Origin: an uncultured Eubacterium sp.
GTDB lineage: Bacteria > Bacillota > Clostridia > Lachnospirales > Lachnospiraceae
Reading direction: 5' to 3'
NCBI GenBank assembly: GCA_947385775.1
Contig: CANDMI010000030.1
Location: 1-41,494, forward strand
DNA length: 41,494 bases
The notes under the pieces are model-generated. The model saw only the letters and a list, made by a program, of their open reading frames with translations, made no database searches and was not told the origin of the DNA. Each line of letters starts with the position of its first letter. The stretch's first letter is position 1. Both the position numbers and the translations under genes were made by a program. Positions 31,484 to 39,319 of the stretch are shown here, one piece after another.

Positions 31484-32488
31484 CTAATCCAATGTAAGGT
31501 TCATATACCCGCATGCTGGCTCTATCCCATACGCCATTCCGATCATTTGCTTACTACGTGTTACCTTCAAACCTTTTTCCATGAAAATCCTCTGGCTGTA
31601 CTCGTCCAAGGCCCCACTTTTAAGCCTTTCCTGACCACACATATCCATACTTTTGCATTTGATAACCGCCTTACGGCATTCCAAAGCAACTCGTTTTTCA
31701 CTATCCGATTCCGCTATGGCATACAAAATGCCTGGAAGCTTTTCTGCCGCTTCCACGTCCGAAAGGGAAGTTTCCGTTATAATGACCCCGCCGTCATCCA
31801 CCGCATACAACAACATCTCTTCCCTGCCCGTCGCCTTTTCCCGGGCAAGGACTGCCTCCCCTGCCTGCCTGCGGTGCTCGGACAGGGCAAATTCGATATG
31901 GGAAAGGGGCCATTCGACGAAACCCTGCTTTTGAAAAAACTTTTGACGCAGCGCGGCATATTGCGCCGCCTCCACCGAATGAACGCTCCATTTTCCAACT
32001 TCCGCAAACGGATTCCAAAAAGGCTCCCCGCCTTTTTCACCTTCTCCACCGGAAATAGAAATACGATTCAGATAAAAACATCTCTTAAAACCATACGGCT
32101 CATAAAACCGCTCCGCCAGCCCCTCATCCGCAGGCTCGGTAAGAAGGGGCGTGCGGTATCTTTTTACCGCTTCATCCAGCAGCTTTGTAGCGATTTTCTG
32201 GCCGCGGTATTTGGGATACACCGCAAGCGCATACACATACCGGATCTCCTGCCAGCCCTGTTTCGTCAAAATCCTGCCCGGAAGAAAAAAGGATGCCCCC
32301 AAAAGCATCCCGTCTTTTTCTTCCAGCAGCACGTTATCCTGCCGGTACAGCCGTTCAAAAAAACGGTCAATATAGACATCTTCATCCCCAAAGCTTTCTT
32401 TCCAAAGCCGCTTCAGCCCAGGAACGTCTGTTTTCCCGCCAAATCGGATTCGATTGATTTTAATGATTTTATCGGCATTATCCCTCAT
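31484..32488 (-). CDS. GNAT family N-acetyltransferase, two-domain
   Basis: 334 residues. The N-terminal half is a GNAT domain with the acetyl-CoA site YALAVYPKYRGQKIATKLL (86-104) and RFYEPYGFKR further on. The C-terminal half (about 160-334) is a second, weaker domain, giving an Eis-like or tandem arrangement. Its ATG overlaps the DUF2156 stop (ATGA), so translation is coupled. Substrate unknown. The neighbour DUF2156 protein also has a GNAT-like fold, and the two probably work on related substrates. Confidence 0.82.
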   Translation of the reverse strand: MRDNADKIIKINRIRFGGKTDVPGLKRLWKESFGDEDVYIDRFFERLYRQDNVLLEEKDGMLLGASFFLPGRILTKQGWQEIRYVYALAVYPKYRGQKIATKLLDEAVKRYRTPLLTEPADEGLAERFYEPYGFKRCFYLNRISISGGEGEKGGEPFWNPFAEVGKWSVHSVEAAQYAALRQKFFQKQGFVEWPLSHIEFALSEHRRQAGEAVLAREKATGREEMLLYAVDDGGVIITETSLSDVEAAEKLPGILYAIAESDSEKRVALECRKAVIKCKSMDMCGQERLKSGALDEYSQRIFMEKGLKVTRSKQMIGMAYGIEPACGYMNLTLD

Positions 32489-33375
32489 ACCTGAAACCTC
32501 GCCTGGAATTTTTCCACAAGAAGCTCCGGGTAATAGGAAAGCTTCGCCTTGCGCAGGCCCTCGTCCCCGGTGTCTTCCTCCCGGTTGACATACTGGTAAT
32601 CCTGGCAGTTGTGGAGCACAAACTGCTGGTTGATCATTGGGTAAGCGCCCTGCACGCTGGCAACCGCTTTTTCAATATGCACCACATACGTGTTGGAATT
32701 TAACGGCTCGCCGATGGAAAAGGCAACGAGCTTTTGCCCTTTGTAAAGCATCCCGCCGTCCAACACAAGCTCTGCAAGGTTCCGTAGCGCCTTACGGTTC
32801 ATATGCAGCTCGTTTTCCATCTCGTCATTCCAGTTTTCCGCCTCCGCCTCTTTCCACATGTCCAAAAGGCGCATACATTCCCCGGCGTCCTCGGGCATCA
32901 TTTCCCGGTAACGCCAGTTTGCGTCGTCCTTAAACCTGGCGATGTGGTTACGCTTGCCGTGCAGCTTCCTGCCCGACAACGTAGAAAGCTTCTCGGTCGT
33001 ATACACATAATCATAGTCGTCCCGGTTTGTCACGACCGTAAACTGCCCCGCATAGTTTTGCTCCAGCCATTCTAAATCCGACTTTACCAAAGAACTTAAA
33101 ATAAGCTGGCCGCCCCGGGAGCGCTCCATTTCAAGCAGGCTGTCCAGCGCTTCTTTTTTCTGCCCGTTTCCAATCGGGATCGTATACATGCACCTGCCGC
33201 CGTTTTGGAAACGCAAGATCAAGCACCCATGGCATTTTGCCATCGTAACCCCGTATATATCGCTCCATAAAAAATTATTCGCAAATGTATATTCACATGC
33301 CTGCCTGTCATCCTCCGCCATGCGCTGGATGATCCATTCACGGTCTTTGAATGACAGCGCACAAAATTCAAGCAT
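32485..33375 (-). CDS. DUF2156 (phosphatidylglycerol lysyltransferase-like) protein
   Basis: 296 residues, soluble, with two GNAT-like halves as in the catalytic domain of MprF and in FemX-type transferases. Characteristic patches: ACEYTFANNFLWSD near the start, and SGRKLHGKRNHIARF (about 134-148), the family hallmark. It lacks the membrane flippase part of MprF, so it may transfer an aminoacyl group to a soluble or membrane-surface acceptor. AGGAGAGG lies before the ATG. It follows ilvN by 10 bp and is coupled to the GNAT gene. Function inferred at fold level only. Confidence 0.85.
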   Translation of the reverse strand: MLEFCALSFKDREWIIQRMAEDDRQACEYTFANNFLWSDIYGVTMAKCHGCLILRFQNGGRCMYTIPIGNGQKKEALDSLLEMERSRGGQLILSSLVKSDLEWLEQNYAGQFTVVTNRDDYDYVYTTEKLSTLSGRKLHGKRNHIARFKDDANWRYREMMPEDAGECMRLLDMWKEAEAENWNDEMENELHMNRKALRNLAELVLDGGMLYKGQKLVAFSIGEPLNSNTYVVHIEKAVASVQGAYPMINQQFVLHNCQDYQYVNREEDTGDEGLRKAKLSYYPELLVEKFQARFQV

Positions 33376-33385
33376 CTTTCCTCTC

Positions 33386-33883
33386 CTATCTGCATGACGT
33401 ACTGATGGCTTCCACCGCTACCGCACCGCCGCGCACAATTTCTATATTTTTATATTTTGCCTTTAAAAGCTCAATTAATTCATTATTCCGGCGTTCTGTC
33501 AATTTACATTCCAGTAAAACGCTGTCCTCCCCGATATCCGTCACCTGCACGCTGAACACCTGCGCGATATGGAACACCTGCTCCATCTGGGAAGCGTCCA
33601 GATCCTTTATTTTCGCAAACAGGATTTCTTTCATATGGATCGGCACATTGGTAAGGTCGATGACCTTAATGACCTCCACCATACGGTTCAACTGCTTTTT
33701 AATCTGTTCAAACGTCACATCATCGCTCATTACGCAGATCGTCATACGCGAAACCGTCGCATCCTCCGTCGTGCCAACGGTAAGGCTTTGCAGGTTATAC
33801 GACTTCCCGGAAAAAAGCCCTGACACCTGCGCAAGCACGCCCACCTGATTTTCGACATACAGGGCAATCCATCTGTTTTTCAT
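33386..33883 (-). CDS. ilvN: Acetolactate synthase small (regulatory) subunit
   Basis: Regulatory subunit of the branched-chain amino acid enzyme, 165 residues. ACT domain 1-75 (ALYVENQVGVLAQVSGLFSGKSYNLQSLTVG split at residue 25) binds valine in the family and gives feedback inhibition; the C-terminal ALS_ss domain covers about 80-160. GAAAGG and AGGAGG lie upstream. The gene is 55 bp behind ilvB. The ending ...EAISTSCR is short but normal. Family call firm; degree of valine control cannot be judged. Confidence 0.94.
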   Translation of the reverse strand: MKNRWIALYVENQVGVLAQVSGLFSGKSYNLQSLTVGTTEDATVSRMTICVMSDDVTFEQIKKQLNRMVEVIKVIDLTNVPIHMKEILFAKIKDLDASQMEQVFHIAQVFSVQVTDIGEDSVLLECKLTERRNNELIELLKAKYKNIEIVRGGAVAVEAISTSCR

Positions 33884-33938
33884 ATCCTTTCTATCCCTCC
33901 TGCCTTTTCTTATGAAAAAATATTTCCGTATCTTCCAT

Positions 33939-35657
33939 TTATAATATCATCTCGCTCATTGGATTCCCGCCCTTTACCATCGGAAGCACAAGCTCGTCCG
34001 ACGCCAGAAGAAATTCAATGACCGTCGGCGCGTCCGTATTCCGCTTTGCCTGCGCGAAGGCTTCCGAAATCTTGGAAGCCTCGGTTACGCGTATCCCATG
34101 CGCCCCGTAGCTTTCTGCAAATTGAATAAAATCCGGCACATACGGCGGGCAGGACTCATTCGGCCCCTTGCAGTTTTGCGGGCAGCCATTCCGCCTGCGC
34201 AGGCAGGTCGCGGCGTAGCGCTTTCCGTAAAACAACTGCTGGAACTGGCGCACCATCCCAAGGTAATAATTATTCAAAATGCAGATGATCACCGGAGCGC
34301 CCTGTACGATCGCAGTAGCCATTTCCTGTAAATTCATCTGGAACCCGCCGTCCCCGGTGATGCAGACAACATTCTGGTAAGGCTTTGCAATCTTTGCCCC
34401 GATCGCCGCCGGGAACCCAAAGCCCATCGTGCCAAGCCCGCCGGAGGTGATCAGCTGTTTGCCGCTTCCGATTTCCAAATATTGGGAAGCCCACATCTGG
34501 TGCTGCCCTACATCCGTTACAATAATGGCTTCTTTAAAGGAACGGTTGATCTGCTCCATAATCATCTGCGGAGTCATCCCCCGGTCTTTTCGCATTTCTA
34601 ACGGATGTTGCGTATCCCAGCTTTTGATCTGCTGCTGCCATTTTAACGTATCCTGCTTTTCCGCCCATTCGCAAAGCTTTTCCAGCGCAAGCTTCGCGTC
34701 CGATACGATCGGCACATCCACAACGACGTTTCTGGAAATGGATGCCGTGTCGATATCGATATGGATAATTTTCGCATGAGGGGCAAATTCATTCAAATCC
34801 CCTGTAATCCTGTCATTAAAGCGTGTCCCGATGGAAAACAGCACGTCGCACTCGCTGACTGCTTTGTTACAGCAGTATTTCCCATGCATCCCGGAATTTC
34901 CAATATAAAGCGGGTGGCCGCTAGGCATCGCCCCTTTTCCCATAACCGTCGTAACTACCGGGATGTTCATATATTCCGCAAATTTTCTTAAATTTTCATT
35001 GGCCTGTCCGATATTAATGCCACCGCCCGCTAAAATCAGCGGACGAGAAGCCGATTTCAACAGCCGGTACGCTTTTTTTAACTGCCCGATATGGACCCCT
35101 TCGTTTGGCTTATATCCGCGAATCTGCACCGTATCCGGATATTCCGGCGACCCCTGGGCAAGCTGGATATCCTTTGGTATATCCACAAGCACCGTGCCTG
35201 GCTTTCCTGTCCTTGCGATATAAAAAGCCATTTTCAAAATCCTTCCAAGATCCTTACGGTCGCGGACGGTTACGCCATATTTCGTAACGGAGCGCGTCAT
35301 TCCAACAATATCCACTTCCTGAAACGCGTCGTTTCCAATGAGGCTTAAAGGCACCTGGCCTGTAATGCACACAAGCGGAATGCTGTCATAATGCGCGTCC
35401 GCAAGCCCTGTTATGATATTTGTCGCGCCAGGGCCGCTCGTTACAAGGCACACCCCGGTCTTTCCAGACGCTCTGGCATACCCTTCCGCTTCAAAAATCA
35501 ACCCCTGCTCATGCCTTGGCAGGACAATGCGGATATCTTCCTGTTTATACAATTCATCAAAAATATCCGTAACCATGCCCCCCGGATATCCGAATATCGT
35601 ATCCACCCCTTCTTCGCGCATTGCTTTTACGAACAATTTCTTTCCTGCTATATCCAC
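33939..35657 (-). CDS. ilvB: Acetolactate synthase large (catalytic) subunit with four-Cys insertion
   Basis: Thiamine-diphosphate enzyme that condenses pyruvate with pyruvate or 2-ketobutyrate, the first step to valine, leucine and isoleucine. 572 residues. Catalytic Glu50 (RHEQG), FAD/ThDP-type core, and the ThDP motif GDGGFQMN...NN (435-463). Two oddities: residues 485-503 insert C-x6-C-x3-C-x6-C after GKRYAAT, and the position of the usual Trp in MVRQWQ is Phe (F472). The GTG start is chosen because AGGAGG lies eight bases before it; an upstream TTG would put that site inside the gene. Followed by ilvN. Anabolic role is shown by the small subunit partner. Confidence 0.95.
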   Translation of the reverse strand: MDIAGKKLFVKAMREEGVDTIFGYPGGMVTDIFDELYKQEDIRIVLPRHEQGLIFEAEGYARASGKTGVCLVTSGPGATNIITGLADAHYDSIPLVCITGQVPLSLIGNDAFQEVDIVGMTRSVTKYGVTVRDRKDLGRILKMAFYIARTGKPGTVLVDIPKDIQLAQGSPEYPDTVQIRGYKPNEGVHIGQLKKAYRLLKSASRPLILAGGGINIGQANENLRKFAEYMNIPVVTTVMGKGAMPSGHPLYIGNSGMHGKYCCNKAVSECDVLFSIGTRFNDRITGDLNEFAPHAKIIHIDIDTASISRNVVVDVPIVSDAKLALEKLCEWAEKQDTLKWQQQIKSWDTQHPLEMRKDRGMTPQMIMEQINRSFKEAIIVTDVGQHQMWASQYLEIGSGKQLITSGGLGTMGFGFPAAIGAKIAKPYQNVVCITGDGGFQMNLQEMATAIVQGAPVIICILNNYYLGMVRQFQQLFYGKRYAATCLRRRNGCPQNCKGPNESCPPYVPDFIQFAESYGAHGIRVTEASKISEAFAQAKRNTDAPTVIEFLLASDELVLPMVKGGNPMSEMIL

Positions 35658-35690
35658 GTTTGTATCCTCCTTCAATCACCAAGTGCACGT

Positions 35691-35719
35691 ATTATATCAT
35701 AAATCCGGGCTGGCAACAA
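35691..35719 (-). promoter_or_regulatory. Promoter of the ilvBN operon
   Basis: On the minus strand TTGTTG, 17 bp, TATAAT, about 35 bp before the ilvB GTG. The leader is too short for a T-box or leader-peptide attenuator. Confidence 0.65.
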
Positions 35720-35753
35720 CTATTAAAAATGATATCGAAAGGCTGCGCTTTTT

Positions 35754-37940
35754 TCAGGCCTTTGTAATTCTCACATACCTCCCAAACCCTTTCTTTTTTA
35801 AAAGCTTGCGATACTCATTATATTTTTTTGCAGGCGCTTTCACCACCGCATACGGGTCGATGCCCCGGAACGCGTTTTTTCCGACTTTTTTTAGATTTTT
35901 ACCTTTAATCGTAATATCCTTTAGGCTTTTACAGCCTTTAAACGCGCATTTCCCGATCGTTTTTACATTTTTCCCAATGACAATCTTCGTAATCTTTTTA
36001 TTTCCGTGAAACGCGTTTGCCGTGACCGCGGTCACCTGATAGGTTTTGCCGTTTATCGTGACCGTATCCGGTATCGCGACCTGTCCTTTGGAGGATGTGT
36101 CTACGATCGTCACCGTATCCGCGCCGGTTACCCGGTATAGGTTTTTTCCAGACGGGTAGGCTTCGCCTTTTTTCCCGCCGCCATCCGTTTGCCCGTATTC
36201 CGAATTTAGCTCCTTTCCGGTGGCGACTGTGTGATCTGAAAAATGGATCGCCGCATCATCATAAAATACTGGAAGGGATAATGGAACGTCCAATTCAATC
36301 TGATTCCACTGTTTTCTGCCGCCGGCATAATAAACATCCTTCAAAGAGTAATTGGCCGCTGAAAAAAGCGTTCCGATCTCAATATAGACAACGCTTTTTG
36401 GTATGGAGATCCATTGCAGGTTTTTACAATAGTTAAACAGCCCTGCCGATATGTTCTTTATCCCCTCTGGAAGCTCCGCGCTCGTAAGAGAGCTGCACGA
36501 TTCAAACGCAAAATCCCCAATCTGCGTTACGCCCTCTGGAAACTTTATGGCGCTTAAGCCGCTGCAACCTGAGAACGCCCCATGCCCGATCTCCTCGACT
36601 CCTTGGGGAAGCTCAATTTCTTTTATGTTTTTGCAATATTCAAACGCATATTCGCCGATCACGCGAACGCCTGTCGGAACGCTTACGATTTGCGCTTTTC
36701 CAGGCGGGTAGCATATTAATTCCGTCCCATCCTTACTGTATACGATCCCATCCTCCGATTTTAAATAAGGATTTTGCGCGTCTATATGGATCGCTTTTAA
36801 GCTGTCGCAATCTTTAAAAGAACCGGAATATACCTTTTCCACGCCGGATGGAAGCGTGATCGTCTCCACCTTCTTCGCGCTGGCAAACGCGTCCCCCGCA
36901 AGTTCCGTTACGCTTCCTGAAATTACAATGTCGCCGCTTTTCCCCGCCGGACAGCGGATCAGCTTTGTTCCTTCTTTGTTATATAAAATGCCTCCCCTTG
37001 CATGGAAAAACGGATTTCGCGCTTCCACCTCAATTTTTTCTAATTTCCCACAATCCTCAAAAGCGTTTGCTTCGATCGTTTCCACGGTCTGCGGCAGCGT
37101 GACGCTTTCTATTTTCCCGCATCCCGAAAACGCGTTGTAATCGATCGTATGGATATTATCTGGCAGCGTAAGCGCGCCGCTTTTTGCGCCCGGGCAGCTT
37201 ACAAGCGTCCTTCCTTTCTCATCCTTTTTGAGCAAAAATCCATCTTCCGATATAAAATCTGGATTTCCCCCTTCCACTTCTATCTTTCTTAAATTTTCGC
37301 AGTACGCAAAAGAGCCGCCGGAGCATTCGCTTCCTTCCACAGCCGCCGACAAACGGACGCTTTCTATTTTATCACACCCGAAAAAAGCTCTGTAGGCGAT
37401 CCCCGTCACATCCTCCGAAAGCGCGATACTGCCGCTTTTTCCCTGCGGGCATCTGAATAAATTTTGTTCCATATATAAAACGCCGTCTTTCGACCAAAAA
37501 TATGGATTTCCCTGCGCCACCTGGATATCCGTTAAATTTTCACAATTCTCAAAATTTCCAGGATAGATCTTCACGATCCCGGACGGGAGCTTTATCGTTT
37601 TTAAACTGCTGTATCCATTGAAAACATCGTCGGATATGGAAACGACCTTATATTCCCCAAGGCTTTCCGGAATCTCGACCTCCACGCCGTCTCCGGTATA
37701 GCCGATGATCTCCGCTCCCCCGTAATAACTCACATAACAGTATTCAAACTCCCCTTCCGAGCGCGCGTAAACGTCCTTTCTGCCGCAAAACGCCATCGTT
37801 ATAGCCGCAGCCACGCAAAACGCCCGCAGCAAAAGAAAGGATGGTTTCACGCCCTTAGCGTTCTTACCCTTAAAATTACTCCCGCTTCCAATTTTCATCT
37901 TACATTTAACCTTACTTTCCCTTTCCCGCTCTTTTTTCAT
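35754..37940 (-). CDS. BspA-like leucine-rich repeat (LRR_5) surface protein
   Basis: 728 residues. After a long basic start (KKERERESKVKCKMK) there is one hydrophobic segment (34-52), a signal peptide with an extended n-region. Eleven or more LRR_5 units follow in the style AFEYCKNIKEIELPQGVEEIG. Between them are several copies of a second unit (NPYFWSKDGVLY, NPFFHARGGILY, NPYLKSEDGIVY) ending in CP-x-GK(S/A), a regular module. A last LRR block (about 630-700) precedes a lysine-rich end; no LPXTG sorting signal is seen. AAGGAGAAGG lies before the ATG. Family members bind host or bacterial surfaces. The ilvB promoter follows 37 bp after the gene. Confidence 0.9.
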   Translation of the reverse strand: MKKERERESKVKCKMKIGSGSNFKGKNAKGVKPSFLLLRAFCVAAAITMAFCGRKDVYARSEGEFEYCYVSYYGGAEIIGYTGDGVEVEIPESLGEYKVVSISDDVFNGYSSLKTIKLPSGIVKIYPGNFENCENLTDIQVAQGNPYFWSKDGVLYMEQNLFRCPQGKSGSIALSEDVTGIAYRAFFGCDKIESVRLSAAVEGSECSGGSFAYCENLRKIEVEGGNPDFISEDGFLLKKDEKGRTLVSCPGAKSGALTLPDNIHTIDYNAFSGCGKIESVTLPQTVETIEANAFEDCGKLEKIEVEARNPFFHARGGILYNKEGTKLIRCPAGKSGDIVISGSVTELAGDAFASAKKVETITLPSGVEKVYSGSFKDCDSLKAIHIDAQNPYLKSEDGIVYSKDGTELICYPPGKAQIVSVPTGVRVIGEYAFEYCKNIKEIELPQGVEEIGHGAFSGCSGLSAIKFPEGVTQIGDFAFESCSSLTSAELPEGIKNISAGLFNYCKNLQWISIPKSVVYIEIGTLFSAANYSLKDVYYAGGRKQWNQIELDVPLSLPVFYDDAAIHFSDHTVATGKELNSEYGQTDGGGKKGEAYPSGKNLYRVTGADTVTIVDTSSKGQVAIPDTVTINGKTYQVTAVTANAFHGNKKITKIVIGKNVKTIGKCAFKGCKSLKDITIKGKNLKKVGKNAFRGIDPYAVVKAPAKKYNEYRKLLKKKGFGRYVRITKA

Positions 37941-37984
37941 ACGCCCTTCTCCTTCTTTTTTCCGAATCATGTAGCATTGTAGAT

Positions 37985-38013
37985 ATTGTACCATAGCTGG
38001 ATTTATTTTACAA
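37985..38013 (-). promoter_or_regulatory. Promoter of the LRR protein gene
   Basis: On the minus strand TTGTAA, 17 bp, TACAAT, about 45 bp before the ATG. The -35 hexamer overlaps the end of the reverse transcriptase remnant. Confidence 0.6.
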
Positions 38014-38160
38014 TTATAGAAATACCCCGCTTCTTTAATTCATGTTCCAGTTCGTTCAGCATGATATTCGCACATAACAGACTTAAAGGCCCCCCTTCCT
38101 CGACAGGATTTCTATGAATTTACTCTGGTTCACCGTATCAAAGAATTTCTCTAAATCCAT
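38003..38160 (-). pseudogene. Degraded group II intron reverse transcriptase (LtrA-like) fragment
   Basis: On the minus strand, MDLEKFFDTVNQSKFIEILSR matches the reverse transcriptase region where LtrA-type proteins read DLEKFFDTVNQSKL. The next stretch, in another frame, reads GGPLSLLCANIMLNELEHEL then KKRG, matching QGGPLSPLLANIMLNELDKELEKRG. The catalytic YADD and everything beyond are missing, and the segment between the two is deleted with a frameshift. No intron domain V was found. Remnant of an inserted intron. Confidence 0.8.
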
Positions 38161-38170
38161 ATAAAAATAA

Positions 38171-38217
38171 TAAAAAACTCCCCCACTCCTCGACCATGAG
38201 AAGATAAGAGAGTTTTT
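38171..38217 (-). terminator. Terminator after the HAD gene
   Basis: Stem AAAAACTC/GAGTTTTT and, on the minus strand, a T-rich tail (TTATTATTTTTAT) right behind the HAD stop codon. The loop is long, about 29 bases. Confidence 0.65.
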
Positions 38218-38223
38218 CATAAT

Positions 38224-39054
38224 TTAAAGCAAATTCAATTTTTCAAAAGCGCGGTATAAGCCGTCCTGCGTTACCGGCGGGCATACCATGTCGGCGATCT
38301 GCAAAAGCGCAGGGCTGCCGTCCGCCATGCATACGCCCGTTCCCGCAGCCTCGATCATTTCCAGATCATTCATACTGTCCCCAAAAGCAATCGTATCCTC
38401 AATGGACGCGCCAAGGAACTCACAAAGCCTTTCCACCGCCTTTCCTTTGTCAAACGCCTTGCTTGAGAGCTCTCCATTTACGATGCCGCAAGCGTCCTCG
38501 TCCTGGATGCAAAAATCAAATTCTTCCCGCAACGCCTGCATCGGTTTTTCCAGACGCTTCGCCCCGCGGCTCATAAACGCCATTCCATAAATTGGCTCTC
38601 CATCATATTCGGACATCGGATGGATGCCAAGCTCCTTTTCGATCTGAATGCGCCACCGCAGCAGCTCGCTGTTAGCCTTCGACTGTATATTTTCCGCTAA
38701 AAATTCCTTGAATCCCTCGTCCGTATAGCTGTGCTCCCTGCCCCCGATCGTGCGGTAAATGCCGCTTTCCTTAAAAACCGCCAAAACTTTTTCCTGCTGC
38801 TTTTGAGTCATTGGACAGTCATAAACCACCTTGCCCTGGTACTCGATATAACCTCCGGCGCTTGCAACCAATCCGTCAAAGCCATACTGCATCAAAGGAA
38901 AGAGCATTCCGTAATTGCGCCCGGAACACAACACCGCCTTGTGTCCCTTCGCCCTTGCCTTTTCAACCGCCAAAACCGCTGATTTTGGCGGGACATTTTT
39001 CCCCGGTTCCGTCAGTGTGCCGTCAATATCCAAAAAAATCAATTTCCGCTCCAT
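38224..39054 (-). CDS. HAD superfamily hydrolase, Cof/YidA type
   Basis: Cytoplasmic phosphatase of the Cof-like (IIB cap) class, 276 residues. Nucleophile and acid D9 and D11 in FLDIDGTLT, motif II near VLCSGRN, a lysine in KAFDKGKAVERL, and the metal motif GDSMNDLEMIE. These enzymes remove phosphate from sugar phosphates, pyridoxal phosphate or FMN with broad range. AGGGAG lies before the ATG; two codons upstream are optional. It has its own consensus promoter and is divergent from the PTS gene, so a sugar phosphate is a reasonable guess. Confidence 0.92.
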   Translation of the reverse strand: MERKLIFLDIDGTLTEPGKNVPPKSAVLAVEKARAKGHKAVLCSGRNYGMLFPLMQYGFDGLVASAGGYIEYQGKVVYDCPMTQKQQEKVLAVFKESGIYRTIGGREHSYTDEGFKEFLAENIQSKANSELLRWRIQIEKELGIHPMSEYDGEPIYGMAFMSRGAKRLEKPMQALREEFDFCIQDEDACGIVNGELSSKAFDKGKAVERLCEFLGASIEDTIAFGDSMNDLEMIEAAGTGVCMADGSPALLQIADMVCPPVTQDGLYRAFEKLNLL

Positions 39055-39100
39055 AAACAATCTCCCTTAAATTTGATATGTACTCGCTTTCATTTTAACT

Positions 39101-39129
39101 ATTATATGTTTCAAAAAATTTTCTGTCAA
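39101..39129 (-). promoter_or_regulatory. Consensus promoter of the HAD gene
   Basis: On the minus strand TTGACA, 17 bp, TATAAT: perfect sigma-A consensus, about 47 bp before the ATG. Confidence 0.8.
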
Positions 39130-39217
39130 TGCACAATTTCCCTTTTTCTGTTTTATACAAAACGGTTGCGTCATTTTTGTTTATAATGCTGATTTGAAAA
39201 AATTTTTATTCGTTGTA

Positions 39218-39285
39218 TTGACTTTTCTCCATTCTGCATGTTATTCTCCTTTCAGAATGAACACGCGTACATCATGTTGCATGAT
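39218..39285 (+). promoter_or_regulatory. PTS gene promoter with cre-like box and dyad
   Basis: TTGACT (39218-39223), 17 bp, TTATTC (39241-39246). Directly behind is TGAACACGCGTACA (39258-39271), which has the TG-N-AC-N-CG-N-GT-N-CA symmetry of a CcpA cre site with two departures from consensus. A perfect dyad ATCATG-TTG-CATGAT (39271-39285) adjoins it and may be the site of a specific repressor. No antiterminator (RAT) sequence was found. Confidence 0.55.
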
Positions 39286-39319
39286 AGGATGTGTCGAAAA
39301 ATAATTTAAGGAGGTAACT

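Noticed and set aside
31547-32494. Long plus-strand open frame (315 codons) across the GNAT gene
   Set aside because: It is antisense to a clear acetyltransferase, has no start site and is rich in Phe, Arg and His as expected from the reverse strand.
35658-35753. T-box or leader-peptide attenuator before ilvB
   Set aside because: Only about 30 bases separate the promoter from the start codon, too short for either.
39247-39319. LicT/BglG-type antiterminator target before the PTS gene
   Set aside because: No RAT-like sequence overlapping a terminator hairpin could be found; dyads point to DNA-binding control.
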